Positions 1 to 8,032 of a stretch of DNA of 22,629 bases are shown here, piece by piece. The notes beneath the pieces are model-generated. The model did no database searches and had not been told where the DNA came from. It worked only from the letters and a program-made list of their open reading frames with translations. Position 1 is the first letter of the stretch. Every line of letters starts with the position of its first letter. The stretch is from Terrimesophilobacter sp036565765 (lineage in GTDB: Bacteria > Actinomycetota > Actinomycetes > Actinomycetales > Microbacteriaceae): assembly GCF_036565765.1 (NCBI RefSeq), contig NZ_DATCXP010000039.1. One strand, given 5' to 3'. The position numbers were made by a program, and so were the translations under genes.

Positions 1-1
1 G

Positions 2-1309
2 AGCCAGCAGCAGGCAGACTGGAAGTTCGAGACCAGGCAGATCCACTCCGGCGCCCAGCCGGACCCCACGACCAACGCTCGTGCGACACCGATCTACCAG
101 ACCACCGCCTACGTCTTCAACAACGCGGAGCACGCCAAGAACCTGTTCGCGCTTGCAGAGTTCGGCAACATCTACACGCGCATCCAGAACCCCACTCAGG
201 ACGTCGCAGAGCAGCGCATCGCCTCGCTCGAGGGCGGAACCGCTGCCCTCTTGCTCTCCTCCGGCCAATCGGCGACCACTCTCGCGGTGCTCAACATCGC
301 TCAGGCCGGCGACCACATCGTCTCCTCCTCCTCGATCTACGGCGGAACCTACAACCTCTTCAAGTACACCCTGGCAAAGCTCGGCATCGAGACGACGTTC
401 GTGGAGAATCAGGATGACCCGGAGGAGTGGCGCCGCGCCATTCAGCCGAACACGAAGCTGCTCTTTGCCGAGACCATCGGCAACCCGCGCATCAATGTTC
501 TCGACATCCGCTCGGTCGCCGATGTCGCCCATGAGAGCGGCGTTCCCCTGATCGCCGACAACACGATTGCCACCCCATACCTGATCCGCCCGCTCGAGCA
601 CGGGGCCGACATCGTCGTGCACTCCGCCACGAAATTCCTCGGCGGGCACGGAACCGTCATGGGCGGCGTGATCGTCGACGGCGGGAAGTTCGAGTGGTCG
701 AAGAACGTCGAGAAGTTCCCCGGGCTGACCGAGCCCGACCCGTCCTACCACGGGGCCAGCTACACCACGGTGCTCGGAGACGGGATCGCCTACATCATCA
801 AGGCGCGAGTGCAGCTCCTGCGCGACCTCGGCCCTTCGATCGCACCGGCCAGCGCCTGGCAGCTCATCCAGGGCATCGAGACGCTCAGCCTGCGGGTGGA
901 GCGCCACGTGCAGAACGCCCAGGAGATCGCGGAGTGGCTGGAGGCGCGCGACGACGTCGACACCGTGTACTACGCCGGACTGCCGTCGAGCCCGTGGTAC
1001 CAGGCGGGACGGAAGTACGTACCGAAGGGTGCCGGGGCGGTGCTCTCCTTCGAGCTGAAGGGTGGCCTCGACGCCGGACGCGCGCTGGTCGACGGCGTCA
1101 GCCTGTTCAGCCATGTCGCCAACATCGGCGACGTGCGCAGCCTGATCATCCACCCGGCCTCCACGACGCACTCCCAGCTGACCCCGGAGCAGCAGCTCAC
1201 GGCTGGGGTCACCCCCGGCCTCGTGCGGCTTTCCGTCGGGCTCGAGAACATCGACGACATCAAGGCCGACCTCGAGCTCGGCCTTGCAGCCTCCCATGCT
1301 CTGAGCTGA
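2..1309 (+). CDS. metY: O-acetylhomoserine sulfhydrylase (5' partial)
   Basis: PLP-dependent Cys/Met-metabolism enzyme that makes homocysteine from O-acetylhomoserine and sulfide in the cytoplasm. The frame is open from base 2 and starts SQQQADWKFETRQIHSGAQ, the usual MetY N-terminus. Base 1 is a G that could end an ATG, so perhaps only the initiator is missing (inference). Visible motifs are TPIYQTTAYVF, the PLP phosphate-binding segment LLLSSGQSATTLAVLNIA, and SATKFLGGHGT, whose lysine codon at 632-634 is the Schiff-base lysine. The C-terminal substrate region contains the HPASTTHSQL motif. The roughly 435 codons match full-length MetY and exceed the ~390 of MetB/MetC, which favours O-acetylhomoserine sulfhydrylase over cystathionine gamma-synthase. 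metX follows 74 nt downstream and supplies the substrate, so the two are very likely co-transcribed. Confidence 0.93.
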   Translation, partial: SQQQADWKFETRQIHSGAQPDPTTNARATPIYQTTAYVFNNAEHAKNLFALAEFGNIYTRIQNPTQDVAEQRIASLEGGTAALLLSSGQSATTLAVLNIAQAGDHIVSSSSIYGGTYNLFKYTLAKLGIETTFVENQDDPEEWRRAIQPNTKLLFAETIGNPRINVLDIRSVADVAHESGVPLIADNTIATPYLIRPLEHGADIVVHSATKFLGGHGTVMGGVIVDGGKFEWSKNVEKFPGLTEPDPSYHGASYTTVLGDGIAYIIKARVQLLRDLGPSIAPASAWQLIQGIETLSLRVERHVQNAQEIAEWLEARDDVDTVYYAGLPSSPWYQAGRKYVPKGAGAVLSFELKGGLDAGRALVDGVSLFSHVANIGDVRSLIIHPASTTHSQLTPEQQLTAGVTPGLVRLSVGLENIDDIKADLELGLAASHALS

Positions 1310-1324
1310 CATCCGCAGCGCTGT

Positions 1325-1355
1325 GGTGGGGGCCTGTAACATACCGGCCCCCACC
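1325..1355 (+). promoter_or_regulatory. Strong hairpin between metY and metX
   Basis: The arms GGTGGGGGCC (1325-1334) and GGCCCCCACC (1346-1355) are perfectly complementary over 10 bp. Inside them, after one T/C mismatch, GTA (1336-1338) can pair with TAC (1342-1344). The hairpin starts 15 nt after the metY stop and ends about 10 nt before the metX Shine-Dalgarno. No U-tract follows, so it is not a classical intrinsic terminator. It may attenuate or insulate metX, protect an mRNA end, or be a DNA palindrome bound by a regulator. The function is inferred; the structure is directly visible. Confidence 0.6.
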
Positions 1356-1383
1356 TCCGGTTTCAGGAGAGAATGGTCGGGAC

Positions 1384-2592
1384 ATGGACTGGCAGAGCGC
1401 AGAAGACTCGGTTCCCTCCGGATTCATCACCGAGGCGAACGTCCGGTCCCTGCTGGGCAAGCCCCCGGCGACCGGAGCGTGGCGTGACGGCGACGCGGTC
1501 GGAAACCGCCGGTTCGTCTCTCTCGGAGCCCAACTGCTCGAGTTCGGCGGGAAGCTGCCCGCCGTGCGCGTCGCCTACGAGACCTGGGGGGAACTGAACC
1601 AGGACGCGAGCAATGCCGTGCTCGTGCTGCATGCCCTCACCGGAGACAGCCACCTGCTGGGACCGGCCGGGCCGGGGCACCCCACCGACGGATGGTGGTC
1701 CGGCATCGTCGGGCCCGGCCGATACATCGACACCGACCGCTGGTTCGTGGTCGCACCGAACATGCTCGGCGGCTGCCAGGGGACGACCGGGCCCGCCAGC
1801 CCGGCGCCCGACGGGCACGAATGGGGTTCGCGGTTCCCGTTCCTCACGATCCGCGACCAGGTGGCGACGCAGGTCGGCTTCTCCGATGCGATCGGCATCC
1901 CCCGATGGGCCGCGGTGATCGGCGGTTCGATGGGCGGAATGCAGGCACTCGAGTGGGCTGTCGGGTTCCCGGACCGCCTCGAGCGGGTCGCCATTCTGGC
2001 GGCGCCTGCAAGCAGCAGCGCAGACCAGATCGCGCTCAACTCCGTCCAGCTCGAGGCGATCCGCATGGACCCCGGCTTCGCCGGCGGCGACTACTACGAG
2101 GCGAAGGACGGCGACGGTCCGCACCGCGGACTCGCCCTCGCCCGGCGGATGGCGCTCCTGAATTACCGCTCGCCATCTGAGCTGAACGATCGATTCCGCC
2201 GCAGCTGGCAGAGCGGGATCAGCCCGCTCGGGGCCGAGGGCAAGTTCGCCGTCGAAAGCTACCTCGACTTCCACGGGAACAAGTTCACGAGGCGCTTCGA
2301 TGCGAACAGCTACCTGAGCCTGGTCAATGCGATGAGCTCGCACGACGTGGGGCGCGGCCGGGGCAGCTCGGCCGAAGCGCTGGCCAGGATCACCGCGAAA
2401 AGCCTCGTGCTCGGGATCGACAGCGACCGACTGTTCCCGGTGGGCGAACAGCACGCCATCGCCCGCGAGCTCGGCGGGGCGATCGACGGCGGCGAGGCGA
2501 CCATCATTTCCTCGGAGTACGGACACGACGGATTCCTCATCGAGGACGAGCTCGTCGGACCTGCGATCGCCAGACTTCTCATAGCTGAGTAG
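1384..2592 (+). CDS. metX: Homoserine O-acetyltransferase
   Basis: Alpha/beta-hydrolase-fold acyltransferase that activates homoserine with acetyl-CoA in methionine synthesis. The 402-aa product carries the MetX signature NMLGGCQGTTGPAS (about 126-139). The nucleophile elbow GGSMGGMQALEW contains Ser182. The other triad members are Asp in GIDSDRLFP (about 346-348) and His381 in YGHDGFLIE. The frame is open far upstream through metY, but that part is a shadow. ATG 1384 is the first plausible start, with AGGAGA at 1365-1370 as a slightly distant ribosome site. The family can use acetyl- or succinyl-CoA; pairing with MetY makes acetyl more likely. The length is slightly above the usual 370-390. 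Confidence 0.95.
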   Translation: MDWQSAEDSVPSGFITEANVRSLLGKPPATGAWRDGDAVGNRRFVSLGAQLLEFGGKLPAVRVAYETWGELNQDASNAVLVLHALTGDSHLLGPAGPGHPTDGWWSGIVGPGRYIDTDRWFVVAPNMLGGCQGTTGPASPAPDGHEWGSRFPFLTIRDQVATQVGFSDAIGIPRWAAVIGGSMGGMQALEWAVGFPDRLERVAILAAPASSSADQIALNSVQLEAIRMDPGFAGGDYYEAKDGDGPHRGLALARRMALLNYRSPSELNDRFRRSWQSGISPLGAEGKFAVESYLDFHGNKFTRRFDANSYLSLVNAMSSHDVGRGRGSSAEALARITAKSLVLGIDSDRLFPVGEQHAIARELGGAIDGGEATIISSEYGHDGFLIEDELVGPAIARLLIAE

Positions 2593-2695
2593 TTTTCACG
2601 AGCGAGAGGCTCGTTCTGGCTATGATGGAGCATAAGTGTCGATAACTTCTCAGCCGCTTTCCTGCTGAGACTCCGACTTCCTTAGGGCAGCATCA
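2593..2695 (+). promoter_or_regulatory. metX-RR1 intergenic region: -10 box and leader hairpin
   Basis: Just after metX, ACGAGC (2598-2603) and GCTCGT (2609-2614) form a 6-bp stem with a 5-nt loop, a possible weak terminator without a U-tract. A good -10 hexamer, TATGAT, lies at 2621-2626; I see no convincing -35. Downstream, TCTCAGC (2648-2654) and GCTGAGA (2664-2670) form a perfect 7-bp inverted repeat with a 9-nt spacer, inside the predicted leader of the response-regulator mRNA. This suggests the signalling module has its own promoter, separate from metYX. Confidence 0.5.
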
Positions 2696-3361
2696 GTGAC
2701 CAGTGAACGCCGCAAACGGCCTCCCGCAGTGCGGGTCGCGATTGTCGACGACTTCAAACTGGTCATCGAGGGGCTCGGCACCCACCTCTCGTCGAACCGG
2801 TTCGGCGTCTCGGTCGTCATCCAGGCGACGAGCTGGGCCGCGCTGGTCGCCGATCCGCAGTTCCCGGCCGAGGTGACGGTGCTCGACCTCAGCCTCAACG
2901 ACGGCATCCACATCACGACCAAGATCCAGGCACTGCGAGCAGCCGGCAGCGAGGTCGTCGTGATGAGCAGGCATGCGGATGCGGCATCCGTATCGCGGGT
3001 CATGCAGGCCGGCGCACTCGGCTTCGTTCCGAAGACGGATGGCATCGCCGAACTGGTCGCGGCGATCAAGGATGCCGCCGCAGGACGGCGGCACCTCAGG
3101 GAGCCGCTCGCCACCGCGGTGGAGAAGATCAGCACCCCGTCGAACCCCGGTCTCGGGCAGCGCGAGCACTATGCCATCGCCCTGTATGCGACCGGCCGTT
3201 CGATCAAGGAGGTCGCCGCGGAGATGCAGACGACCGACGAGACCGTGAAGTCCTACATCAAGAGAGCGCGGCGCAAGTACCGCGAAACCGGCGTCGAACT
3301 CGGGACGAGGGCCCTGCTCAGGAGCCACGGAATCCGGGAGGGCTGGCTGGACCCCGACTGA
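2696..3361 (+). CDS. NarL/LuxR-type response regulator (RR1)
   Basis: Two-component response regulator of 221 aa. The N-terminal receiver domain (about 12-130) has the acidic pair in VAIVDDF (Asp18, Asp19), the likely phospho-acceptor Asp64 in TVLDLSLND, switch residue Ser91 in VVMSRH, and conserved Lys113 in GFVPKTDG. The C-terminal LuxR-like helix-turn-helix (about 153-212) contains RSIKEVAAEMQTTDETVKSYIKRARRKY. The start is GTG 2696, preceded by a modest AGGG; the acidic receiver starts soon after, which fixes it well. It is the first gene of a four-gene cluster with a kinase, a degenerate kinase and a paralogous regulator (5941-6618). The target genes and the signal are unknown. Confidence 0.9.
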   Translation: MTSERRKRPPAVRVAIVDDFKLVIEGLGTHLSSNRFGVSVVIQATSWAALVADPQFPAEVTVLDLSLNDGIHITTKIQALRAAGSEVVVMSRHADAASVSRVMQAGALGFVPKTDGIAELVAAIKDAAAGRRHLREPLATAVEKISTPSNPGLGQREHYAIALYATGRSIKEVAAEMQTTDETVKSYIKRARRKYRETGVELGTRALLRSHGIREGWLDPD

Positions 3362-3464
3362 CGCTCGGCGATCATGACCGGAGACTGAGAATCACCGCAC
3401 AGTCCGCTGGAAGACGGGGTGTCGTGATTGCCAGTGTCGCACCCCCACTAATGGGCACAAACAT

Positions 3465-4655
3465 GTGACGATAGCTAATGTGGAACTCATCGCCAAGGAA
3501 CGTGATCGCCTGCTGCACCGATCCGCGCGATTCATCGGCATCGTCACGACCGTGATCGCCTTCCTCGGGCTCAGCGTCCCCGGCACCATCGGCTGGACCA
3601 GCCTGCTCGCGGCGCTGCTGCTCGGGCTCCTGCTCGTGTTCTGCCTGTTCCGGCTCGGGAACGACCATTCGATCGTGTGGGTGCTGCTGGGGATGGCAGC
3701 AGGACTCGGCATCATGACGATCGTCCAGCAGCCCTTCGGTGGCATCCCGAGCGACAGGCTGTCGACGGCGCTCATCCCGCTCGCCGGCGGCGCCCTCGCC
3801 TCCTTCGCCATCGTGCTCACCAGAAGTGTCCCGAGAATCATCGTGCTCGTTGTCGGATTCCTCGCCTCGATCGAATTGCAGGTCCTCGCGTCCGGAACGA
3901 CCAATCCGCTGTCGGCCCAGACCGGAGCCGCCGTCCTCGGATGGGTGATCTACGCGTTCATCGGCTTCTGGGTGACCTCGAGCGTCCCGCGCGCCGCCCG
4001 TCGCATCCACAGCATCGGCCGCGCGCACCGCGCGGAACGCCAGGCCAGCGAGATCGAGGCGCAGCGCCGGCAGTCCGCCCGACTGCTGCACGACACGGTG
4101 CTCGCGACCCTCACCCTGTTCGCACATTCCGGTGTCGGGGTCACTCCGGATGCCCTGCGCCTGCAGGCAGCGGACGACGCGCAGCTCCTCCGTCAGCTCC
4201 GCCTGGGAGCGACCCCGGTTCCGCAGGATCAGGAGCCGACCACCGGCGCGATCGCGGTTCTCGAATCCGAGGAGTCGATCCTCGGGACGACTCTGGAGTC
4301 CGTGAAGCAACGATTCGGTCGCATCGGCCTCGAGGTGAGCTGGCACGGGACCGGGCAGGTCCTGCTGCCGAGCGACGTGCTCGACGCCTTCCTCATGGCG
4401 CTCGCGGAGTGCCTGGAGAACGTCCGGCGGCACGCCGGAGTCACGGAGGCCCACGTCACGATCACCGACGATGAGACCACCGTCCGCGCGATGGTCACCG
4501 ACTCCGGAGTCGGATTCGACGTGAAAGACATCGACGCTGCGCGGCTCGGCCTGAAGGATTCGGTGATCGCGAGGCTCGGAGAGGTCGGCGGTGCCGCCCG
4601 GCTGTTCTCCTCGCCGGGAGCTGGAACGACCGTCGTCCTGGAGGTGCCGAAATGA
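3465..4655 (+). CDS. Membrane sensor histidine kinase, HisKA_3-like
   Basis: Kinase of 396 aa. The N-terminal half has five or six hydrophobic segments (about 22-42, 46-64, 70-89, 102-119, 122-141, 153-172) with short loops, suggesting sensing within the membrane. A cytoplasmic helix then leads to the phospho-acceptor motif RLLHDTVLATL with His209, of the HisKA_3/NarX-DesK kind. The ATPase domain follows: N-box AECLENVRRHA with Asn319, G1 box DSGVGFD (about 346-352), and LGLKDSVIARLGEVGG. GTG 3465 is one possible start and GTG 3480 another; neither has a clear Shine-Dalgarno. The 103-nt gap after RR1 holds no other gene; it has a 6-bp inverted repeat GGGGTG/CACCCC (3416-3421/3440-3445). The stop overlaps the next start as ATGA, indicating translational coupling. 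Confidence 0.88.
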   Translation: MTIANVELIAKERDRLLHRSARFIGIVTTVIAFLGLSVPGTIGWTSLLAALLLGLLLVFCLFRLGNDHSIVWVLLGMAAGLGIMTIVQQPFGGIPSDRLSTALIPLAGGALASFAIVLTRSVPRIIVLVVGFLASIELQVLASGTTNPLSAQTGAAVLGWVIYAFIGFWVTSSVPRAARRIHSIGRAHRAERQASEIEAQRRQSARLLHDTVLATLTLFAHSGVGVTPDALRLQAADDAQLLRQLRLGATPVPQDQEPTTGAIAVLESEESILGTTLESVKQRFGRIGLEVSWHGTGQVLLPSDVLDAFLMALAECLENVRRHAGVTEAHVTITDDETTVRAMVTDSGVGFDVKDIDAARLGLKDSVIARLGEVGGAARLFSSPGAGTTVVLEVPK

Positions 4656-5935
4656 GCGGATACGCACGGCCTGAGGAGAACACCCTCGGCGTCGTCATCG
4701 GCAAGCGCGGCCGTCCGCGCCCCTTGGCCGGCTCACCCGCGGCGCGAGCGCTGCGCCAGGCGAGCGCCGGCGGTGCGAGCCTCGGCACCGGCTATCTCGG
4801 CATCGGCGCCGCTTTCATCGCCGGCCTTCAGGGTGTGTTCGGACTCAGCCTGTTCTTCTCGAAGCTCGGCGACTATCCGAACGTGATCCCGGTCGCTCTG
4901 GCCTGGCTGCTGTATTGCGTCGCACTCGTGATGGTCGGTGTGACGATCGCGATCGCCGGCGAGCGGATGCCGAACTGGTTGTTCGCCGCGTTCTGCGCAA
5001 CCCTCGCGCTCGTCATCGCCCTCGACTTCATCGCGATCTGGCCGCTGCACAACATCGGGGCGACCGCGACGACGAGCGTCGCAACCGGCTTCGGCCTGCT
5101 GATCGCGGTGACCCTGAGGCGGACCAGCGAGCTTCTGATCGCTGCCGGGCTCATCTTGGTCGCCTTCGTCGTCGCGATCCTCATGACGACTCCACTCACC
5201 CCCCAGACCCTTCCGGCACAGATCGTCGTGCTCTGCGCCGTCGGGCTGCCTCCCGTCTTCGGCACCTGGCTCATCGTGCACTTCCGCAGGATGGTGCAGC
5301 TCGAACTCGACCGCGTGCTCGTGCAGAGCACCGTCTCCGCGCCCCGGTTCGCGGTGGGGATGCTCGCCTCCGAGGAACTGGCCAGGCTCGACCTCGCCGC
5401 GGAGGAGCTCTTCGATTCCGTGGCGACCGGCAGGACGAAGCTCCCGCTCGACCCGAAGACCGCCTCGATCGCCGCATCGCTCGCCACGGAACTCCGTCTG
5501 CATCTCATCGAGGGGCGGCGGGAGACCTGGCTGTACCACGCCATCACGGAGTCCGAGCAATTGGGCAAGTCTGTGACCCTCGTCGACTCCGGCAGCCTCG
5601 CCGGGCTCCTCGACCCGCAGCAGCGCGATGGTCTGCTGTCCGCCGTCTGGCTGCTCGTGAGCGACAAGAGCAAGGAGAAACCGACCGTACAGTTGAACCT
5701 GGGACCGGTCGGGGCCCCGGATCCGGACTCCCAGACTCACTCCGTGAGCGTTCCGATCGTCATCGCGACGACCGGAATCGCGCGCAACCGCGTCGACCCG
5801 GCGACCTGGGGTTCCATCGCGAGGGTGGGCATCTTCACGAACTCGACGGAAAACTCTAGCCTGCGCGTCGAGATCAATTGCGTCGTGGTCAACCCCGCGG
5901 ACCAATACCATGCAGAGCAAGCAGTTCACAGATAG
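4652..5935 (+). CDS. Membrane protein resembling a degenerate histidine kinase
   Basis: I recognise no catalytic family directly in this 427-aa protein. It has a basic N-terminus, then about six hydrophobic segments (about 45-70, 78-102, 108-130, 140-155, 160-180, 188-210), then a 215-residue cytoplasmic part. The layout matches the preceding kinase, and parts align by eye: LDPQQRDGLLSAVWLLVSDK sits where the kinase has LPSDVLDAFLMALAECLENV, and IVIATTGIARNRVD where it has AMVTDSGVGFD. The phospho-acceptor HD pair, the N-box Asn and the G1 glycine pattern are all absent. I infer a pseudokinase or signalling partner. It overlaps the kinase by 4 nt (ATGA) and ends 5 nt before RR2, so the three should be made together. 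The homology claim rests on eye alignment only. Confidence 0.65.
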   Translation: MSGYARPEENTLGVVIGKRGRPRPLAGSPAARALRQASAGGASLGTGYLGIGAAFIAGLQGVFGLSLFFSKLGDYPNVIPVALAWLLYCVALVMVGVTIAIAGERMPNWLFAAFCATLALVIALDFIAIWPLHNIGATATTSVATGFGLLIAVTLRRTSELLIAAGLILVAFVVAILMTTPLTPQTLPAQIVVLCAVGLPPVFGTWLIVHFRRMVQLELDRVLVQSTVSAPRFAVGMLASEELARLDLAAEELFDSVATGRTKLPLDPKTASIAASLATELRLHLIEGRRETWLYHAITESEQLGKSVTLVDSGSLAGLLDPQQRDGLLSAVWLLVSDKSKEKPTVQLNLGPVGAPDPDSQTHSVSVPIVIATTGIARNRVDPATWGSIARVGIFTNSTENSSLRVEINCVVVNPADQYHAEQAVHR

Positions 5936-5940
5936 GAACA

Positions 5941-6618
5941 ATGATCGTGGCAACAGCTGAAAGCCCCATCCGGCTCGCACTCGTCGATGACCACAAGATG
6001 CTCCTCGGGGCGCTCACCGAGTGGATCCGAGGGGCGGCAAGCGACATCTCCATGGTCGCGGCTGTGACGACCTGGCCGGAACTGCTCACGCATCCGGAGT
6101 TCCCGGTCGACGTCGTACTGCTCGACCTCGACCTCAAGGACAACCTCCCGATCTCGCTGAAGATCTCCACCCTGAAGACGACCGGAGTGAAGACCGTGCT
6201 GATGAGCACCTATTCCGAGCCGAACGTCGTGCGGGAGGCCCTCGGTGCCGGCGCGCTCGGCTATCTCGTCAAGAGCGAGGATGCCGGAATGATCGTCGAG
6301 GCGATCCGTTCCGCCTACAAGGGAGAGTCGTTCATCTCCGCCGAGCTCGACCTGGCGCTCAACGCGAGCGATGTCGGCGGTGCGCCGAAGCTCAGCGCCC
6401 AGGAACGCCGCGTGATGGCCCTCTACGGCGGCGGAGAGCCGGTGAAGGCCGTCGCGTTCCAGCTCGGCATCTCCGAGGAGACGGCGAAGTCCTATCTCAA
6501 GCGCATCAGGGAGAAGTACCGTGTCGCCGGGATCGACGTCGGGACGAAGGTCGCGCTCCGCAAGCGCGCGATCCAGGACGGCATCCTGCTGCAGAGCGAC
6601 GAGGGTGGCGCGCTCTAA
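5941..6618 (+). CDS. NarL/LuxR-type response regulator (RR2)
   Basis: Response regulator of 225 aa. The receiver has LALVDDHKM (Asp16, Asp17), phospho-acceptor Asp62 in VVLLDLDLKD, and Lys111 in GYLVKSEDA. The C-terminal LuxR-type HTH includes LSAQERRVMALYGGGEPVKAVAFQLGISEETAKSYLKRIREKY. ATG 5941 is chosen because a GGA-containing ribosome site overlaps the previous stop; a longer in-frame reading from 5878 would run back into the previous gene. It is a clear paralogue of RR1: both share the unusual HTH tail pattern KYRxxGxxxGT followed by an ALR segment. It closes the four-gene cluster. Its stop shares bases with the stop of the convergent glycosyltransferase gene. Confidence 0.92.
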   Translation: MIVATAESPIRLALVDDHKMLLGALTEWIRGAASDISMVAAVTTWPELLTHPEFPVDVVLLDLDLKDNLPISLKISTLKTTGVKTVLMSTYSEPNVVREALGAGALGYLVKSEDAGMIVEAIRSAYKGESFISAELDLALNASDVGGAPKLSAQERRVMALYGGGEPVKAVAFQLGISEETAKSYLKRIREKYRVAGIDVGTKVALRKRAIQDGILLQSDEGGAL

Positions 6619-7985
6619 GCGACCGGCGATCCGTCGCTCTCCCTCGGCCAGCTGAGCGGCCAGCCGACCAGACCCTGCTCGCCGCCCACGAGGACCGCGT
6701 CGTTGTCGCTGTTCTCCCCCGCTTCGGCTCGCTCGGTGTTCCACAGCGTGTGGATCGCCCAGCCGAGCAGCACGAACAGCAGCACATTGCGTGCTGTCAG
6801 CACGGTGAGCAGAATCGGATGCAGCCCGAGCAGCCAGCCGTAGAGGTACGGGTAGAACGACTGGGTGAGCGCTGCGATGAGCGCGACGAGTGCGGCGGGC
6901 ACCGCGAACCACCACCGATCGGCGGCCTTCCTGGTGACGAGTCCGAGGATCACCGGCACGGCGAGCCATGCTTCGAATTGGGGCGATCCGACCTTGTTGA
7001 ATGCGATGAGCGTCGTCACGAGCGCGAGGGCGAGCGGCGGCAACAGGTGGGTAGCGTTCGCGCCGCGCCGCAGGGCGAGAACGGCCACGAGTGTGACGGC
7101 CACCATGACGAGCCCCATGAGCGGCGTCATGAGGGCTCCGACGATGCCGACGCCGTCGCCCGTGACCTGCCAGGTGAGGATCTGCTGGTCGTAATACACG
7201 TACGTTCCTGGTGTCTGGGCGAACGCCTGCCACAACCAGATCGTGCTGATCGGCGATTCGACCTGGAGGCCACGGCCCGCCTGTTGGGACACGAAGCTGA
7301 AGACGTTCTGCCCGCTGCCGAACGACAACGCCGCGGCGACGATCAGGACGCTGACACCTGCCGCGGTGAGCAGGATGCGCCAGCGATCCTTCGACGTGAC
7401 CATGAGAGCGCCGATGAGTGCGGCGGGCCAGACCTTGACCCACGCGGCGAGCGTGAGAAGGAGCACGGCGACCCGCGGACGCGTGGCGACGACGATCACG
7501 CCGACGATCGCCAGCGGAACGGTGATCGAGTCGATGCGCCCCAGCGCGATCGGGCCGAGCAGCAGGAGGAAGCCGATCCACCACCACGCGGCGCCGGCGT
7601 TGCGGCTTTCGCGGCGCCATCCCACGATCGCCGCGAATCCGACGGCATCCAGCACCATGACCAGGCTCAACCAGGTGCTCGCGTACAGCGCCGGGCCGAG
7701 CATCCCTGCGAGGAGCATGGGGAAGATCGCGAGAATCGGGTACACCCATGAGCTGTGGATGCCGACCCAGAAGTCGGCGATGAAGACCTGATCGCTCCAG
7801 AACTTGTAGACGATCGTCACATCGCCGAGCGGGAGCCCGTCAGCGTAGAGGTTCAGGAGGCCGAGCCACAGGTGCGTGAGGATGAATGCCGACCAGAGGG
7901 CCACCGGGTTCTTGCCGAGGCGGCGAAGCACCGGCCTCCCTCGGGCCGCCCACCAGCTGTTCCTGGTGCTTCCGGCGGTTGTCAT
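6615..7985 (-). CDS. Polytopic membrane glycosyltransferase, GT87 (DUF2029)-like
   Basis: A protein of about 456 aa with ten or more hydrophobic segments. The pattern fits the GT87/GT-C family of actinobacterial mannosyltransferases, which use polyprenyl-phosphate-linked sugars on the outer face of the membrane. The first extracytoplasmic loop has YADGLPLGDVTIVYKFW, with an Asp near residue 55 at the place where GT-C enzymes keep their catalytic acid. Other family-like segments are GPIALGRIDSITVPLAI, AAWVKVWPAALIG and FNKVGSPQFEAWL. The last 35 residues are hydrophilic. ATG 7985 is chosen; GTG 7988 directly upstream is possible. TATCCT (7994-7999 on the minus strand) ends 8 nt before the ATG, suggesting a leaderless or near-leaderless mRNA. 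The acceptor is unknown. Confidence 0.75.
   Translation of the reverse strand: MTTAGSTRNSWWAARGRPVLRRLGKNPVALWSAFILTHLWLGLLNLYADGLPLGDVTIVYKFWSDQVFIADFWVGIHSSWVYPILAIFPMLLAGMLGPALYASTWLSLVMVLDAVGFAAIVGWRRESRNAGAAWWWIGFLLLLGPIALGRIDSITVPLAIVGVIVVATRPRVAVLLLTLAAWVKVWPAALIGALMVTSKDRWRILLTAAGVSVLIVAAALSFGSGQNVFSFVSQQAGRGLQVESPISTIWLWQAFAQTPGTYVYYDQQILTWQVTGDGVGIVGALMTPLMGLVMVAVTLVAVLALRRGANATHLLPPLALALVTTLIAFNKVGSPQFEAWLAVPVILGLVTRKAADRWWFAVPAALVALIAALTQSFYPYLYGWLLGLHPILLTVLTARNVLLFVLLGWAIHTLWNTERAEAGENSDNDAVLVGGEQGLVGWPLSWPRESDGSPVA
6618..6638. terminator. Hairpin at the RR2/glycosyltransferase convergent ends
   Basis: AGCGAC (6618-6623) pairs with GTCGCT (6633-6638). GG (6625-6626) can pair with CC (6631-6632) across a one-base bulge, closing a CGAT loop. 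It begins at the last base of the RR2 stop and lies inside the last codons of the opposing gene. There is no U-tract on either strand, so a termination role is only possible, not shown. Confidence 0.35.
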
Positions 7986-8032
7986 CACGACTCAGGATAT
8001 CCCGGCCGGGACTCGGGGGCCCTTCCCTCGAT

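Noticed and set aside
694..1383. Upstream extension of the metX frame through metY
   Set aside because: It overlaps metY coding sequence in another frame and shows no MetX homology; family similarity starts after ATG 1384.
3372..4667. Long minus-strand open frame over the histidine kinase
   Set aside because: Low-complexity, charged translation without domain signals; the plus strand has clear kinase motifs.
6021..7751. Long plus-strand open frame crossing RR2 and the GT87 gene
   Set aside because: It spans two convergent real genes, and its translation is a hydrophilic Arg/Asp/Glu-rich shadow.
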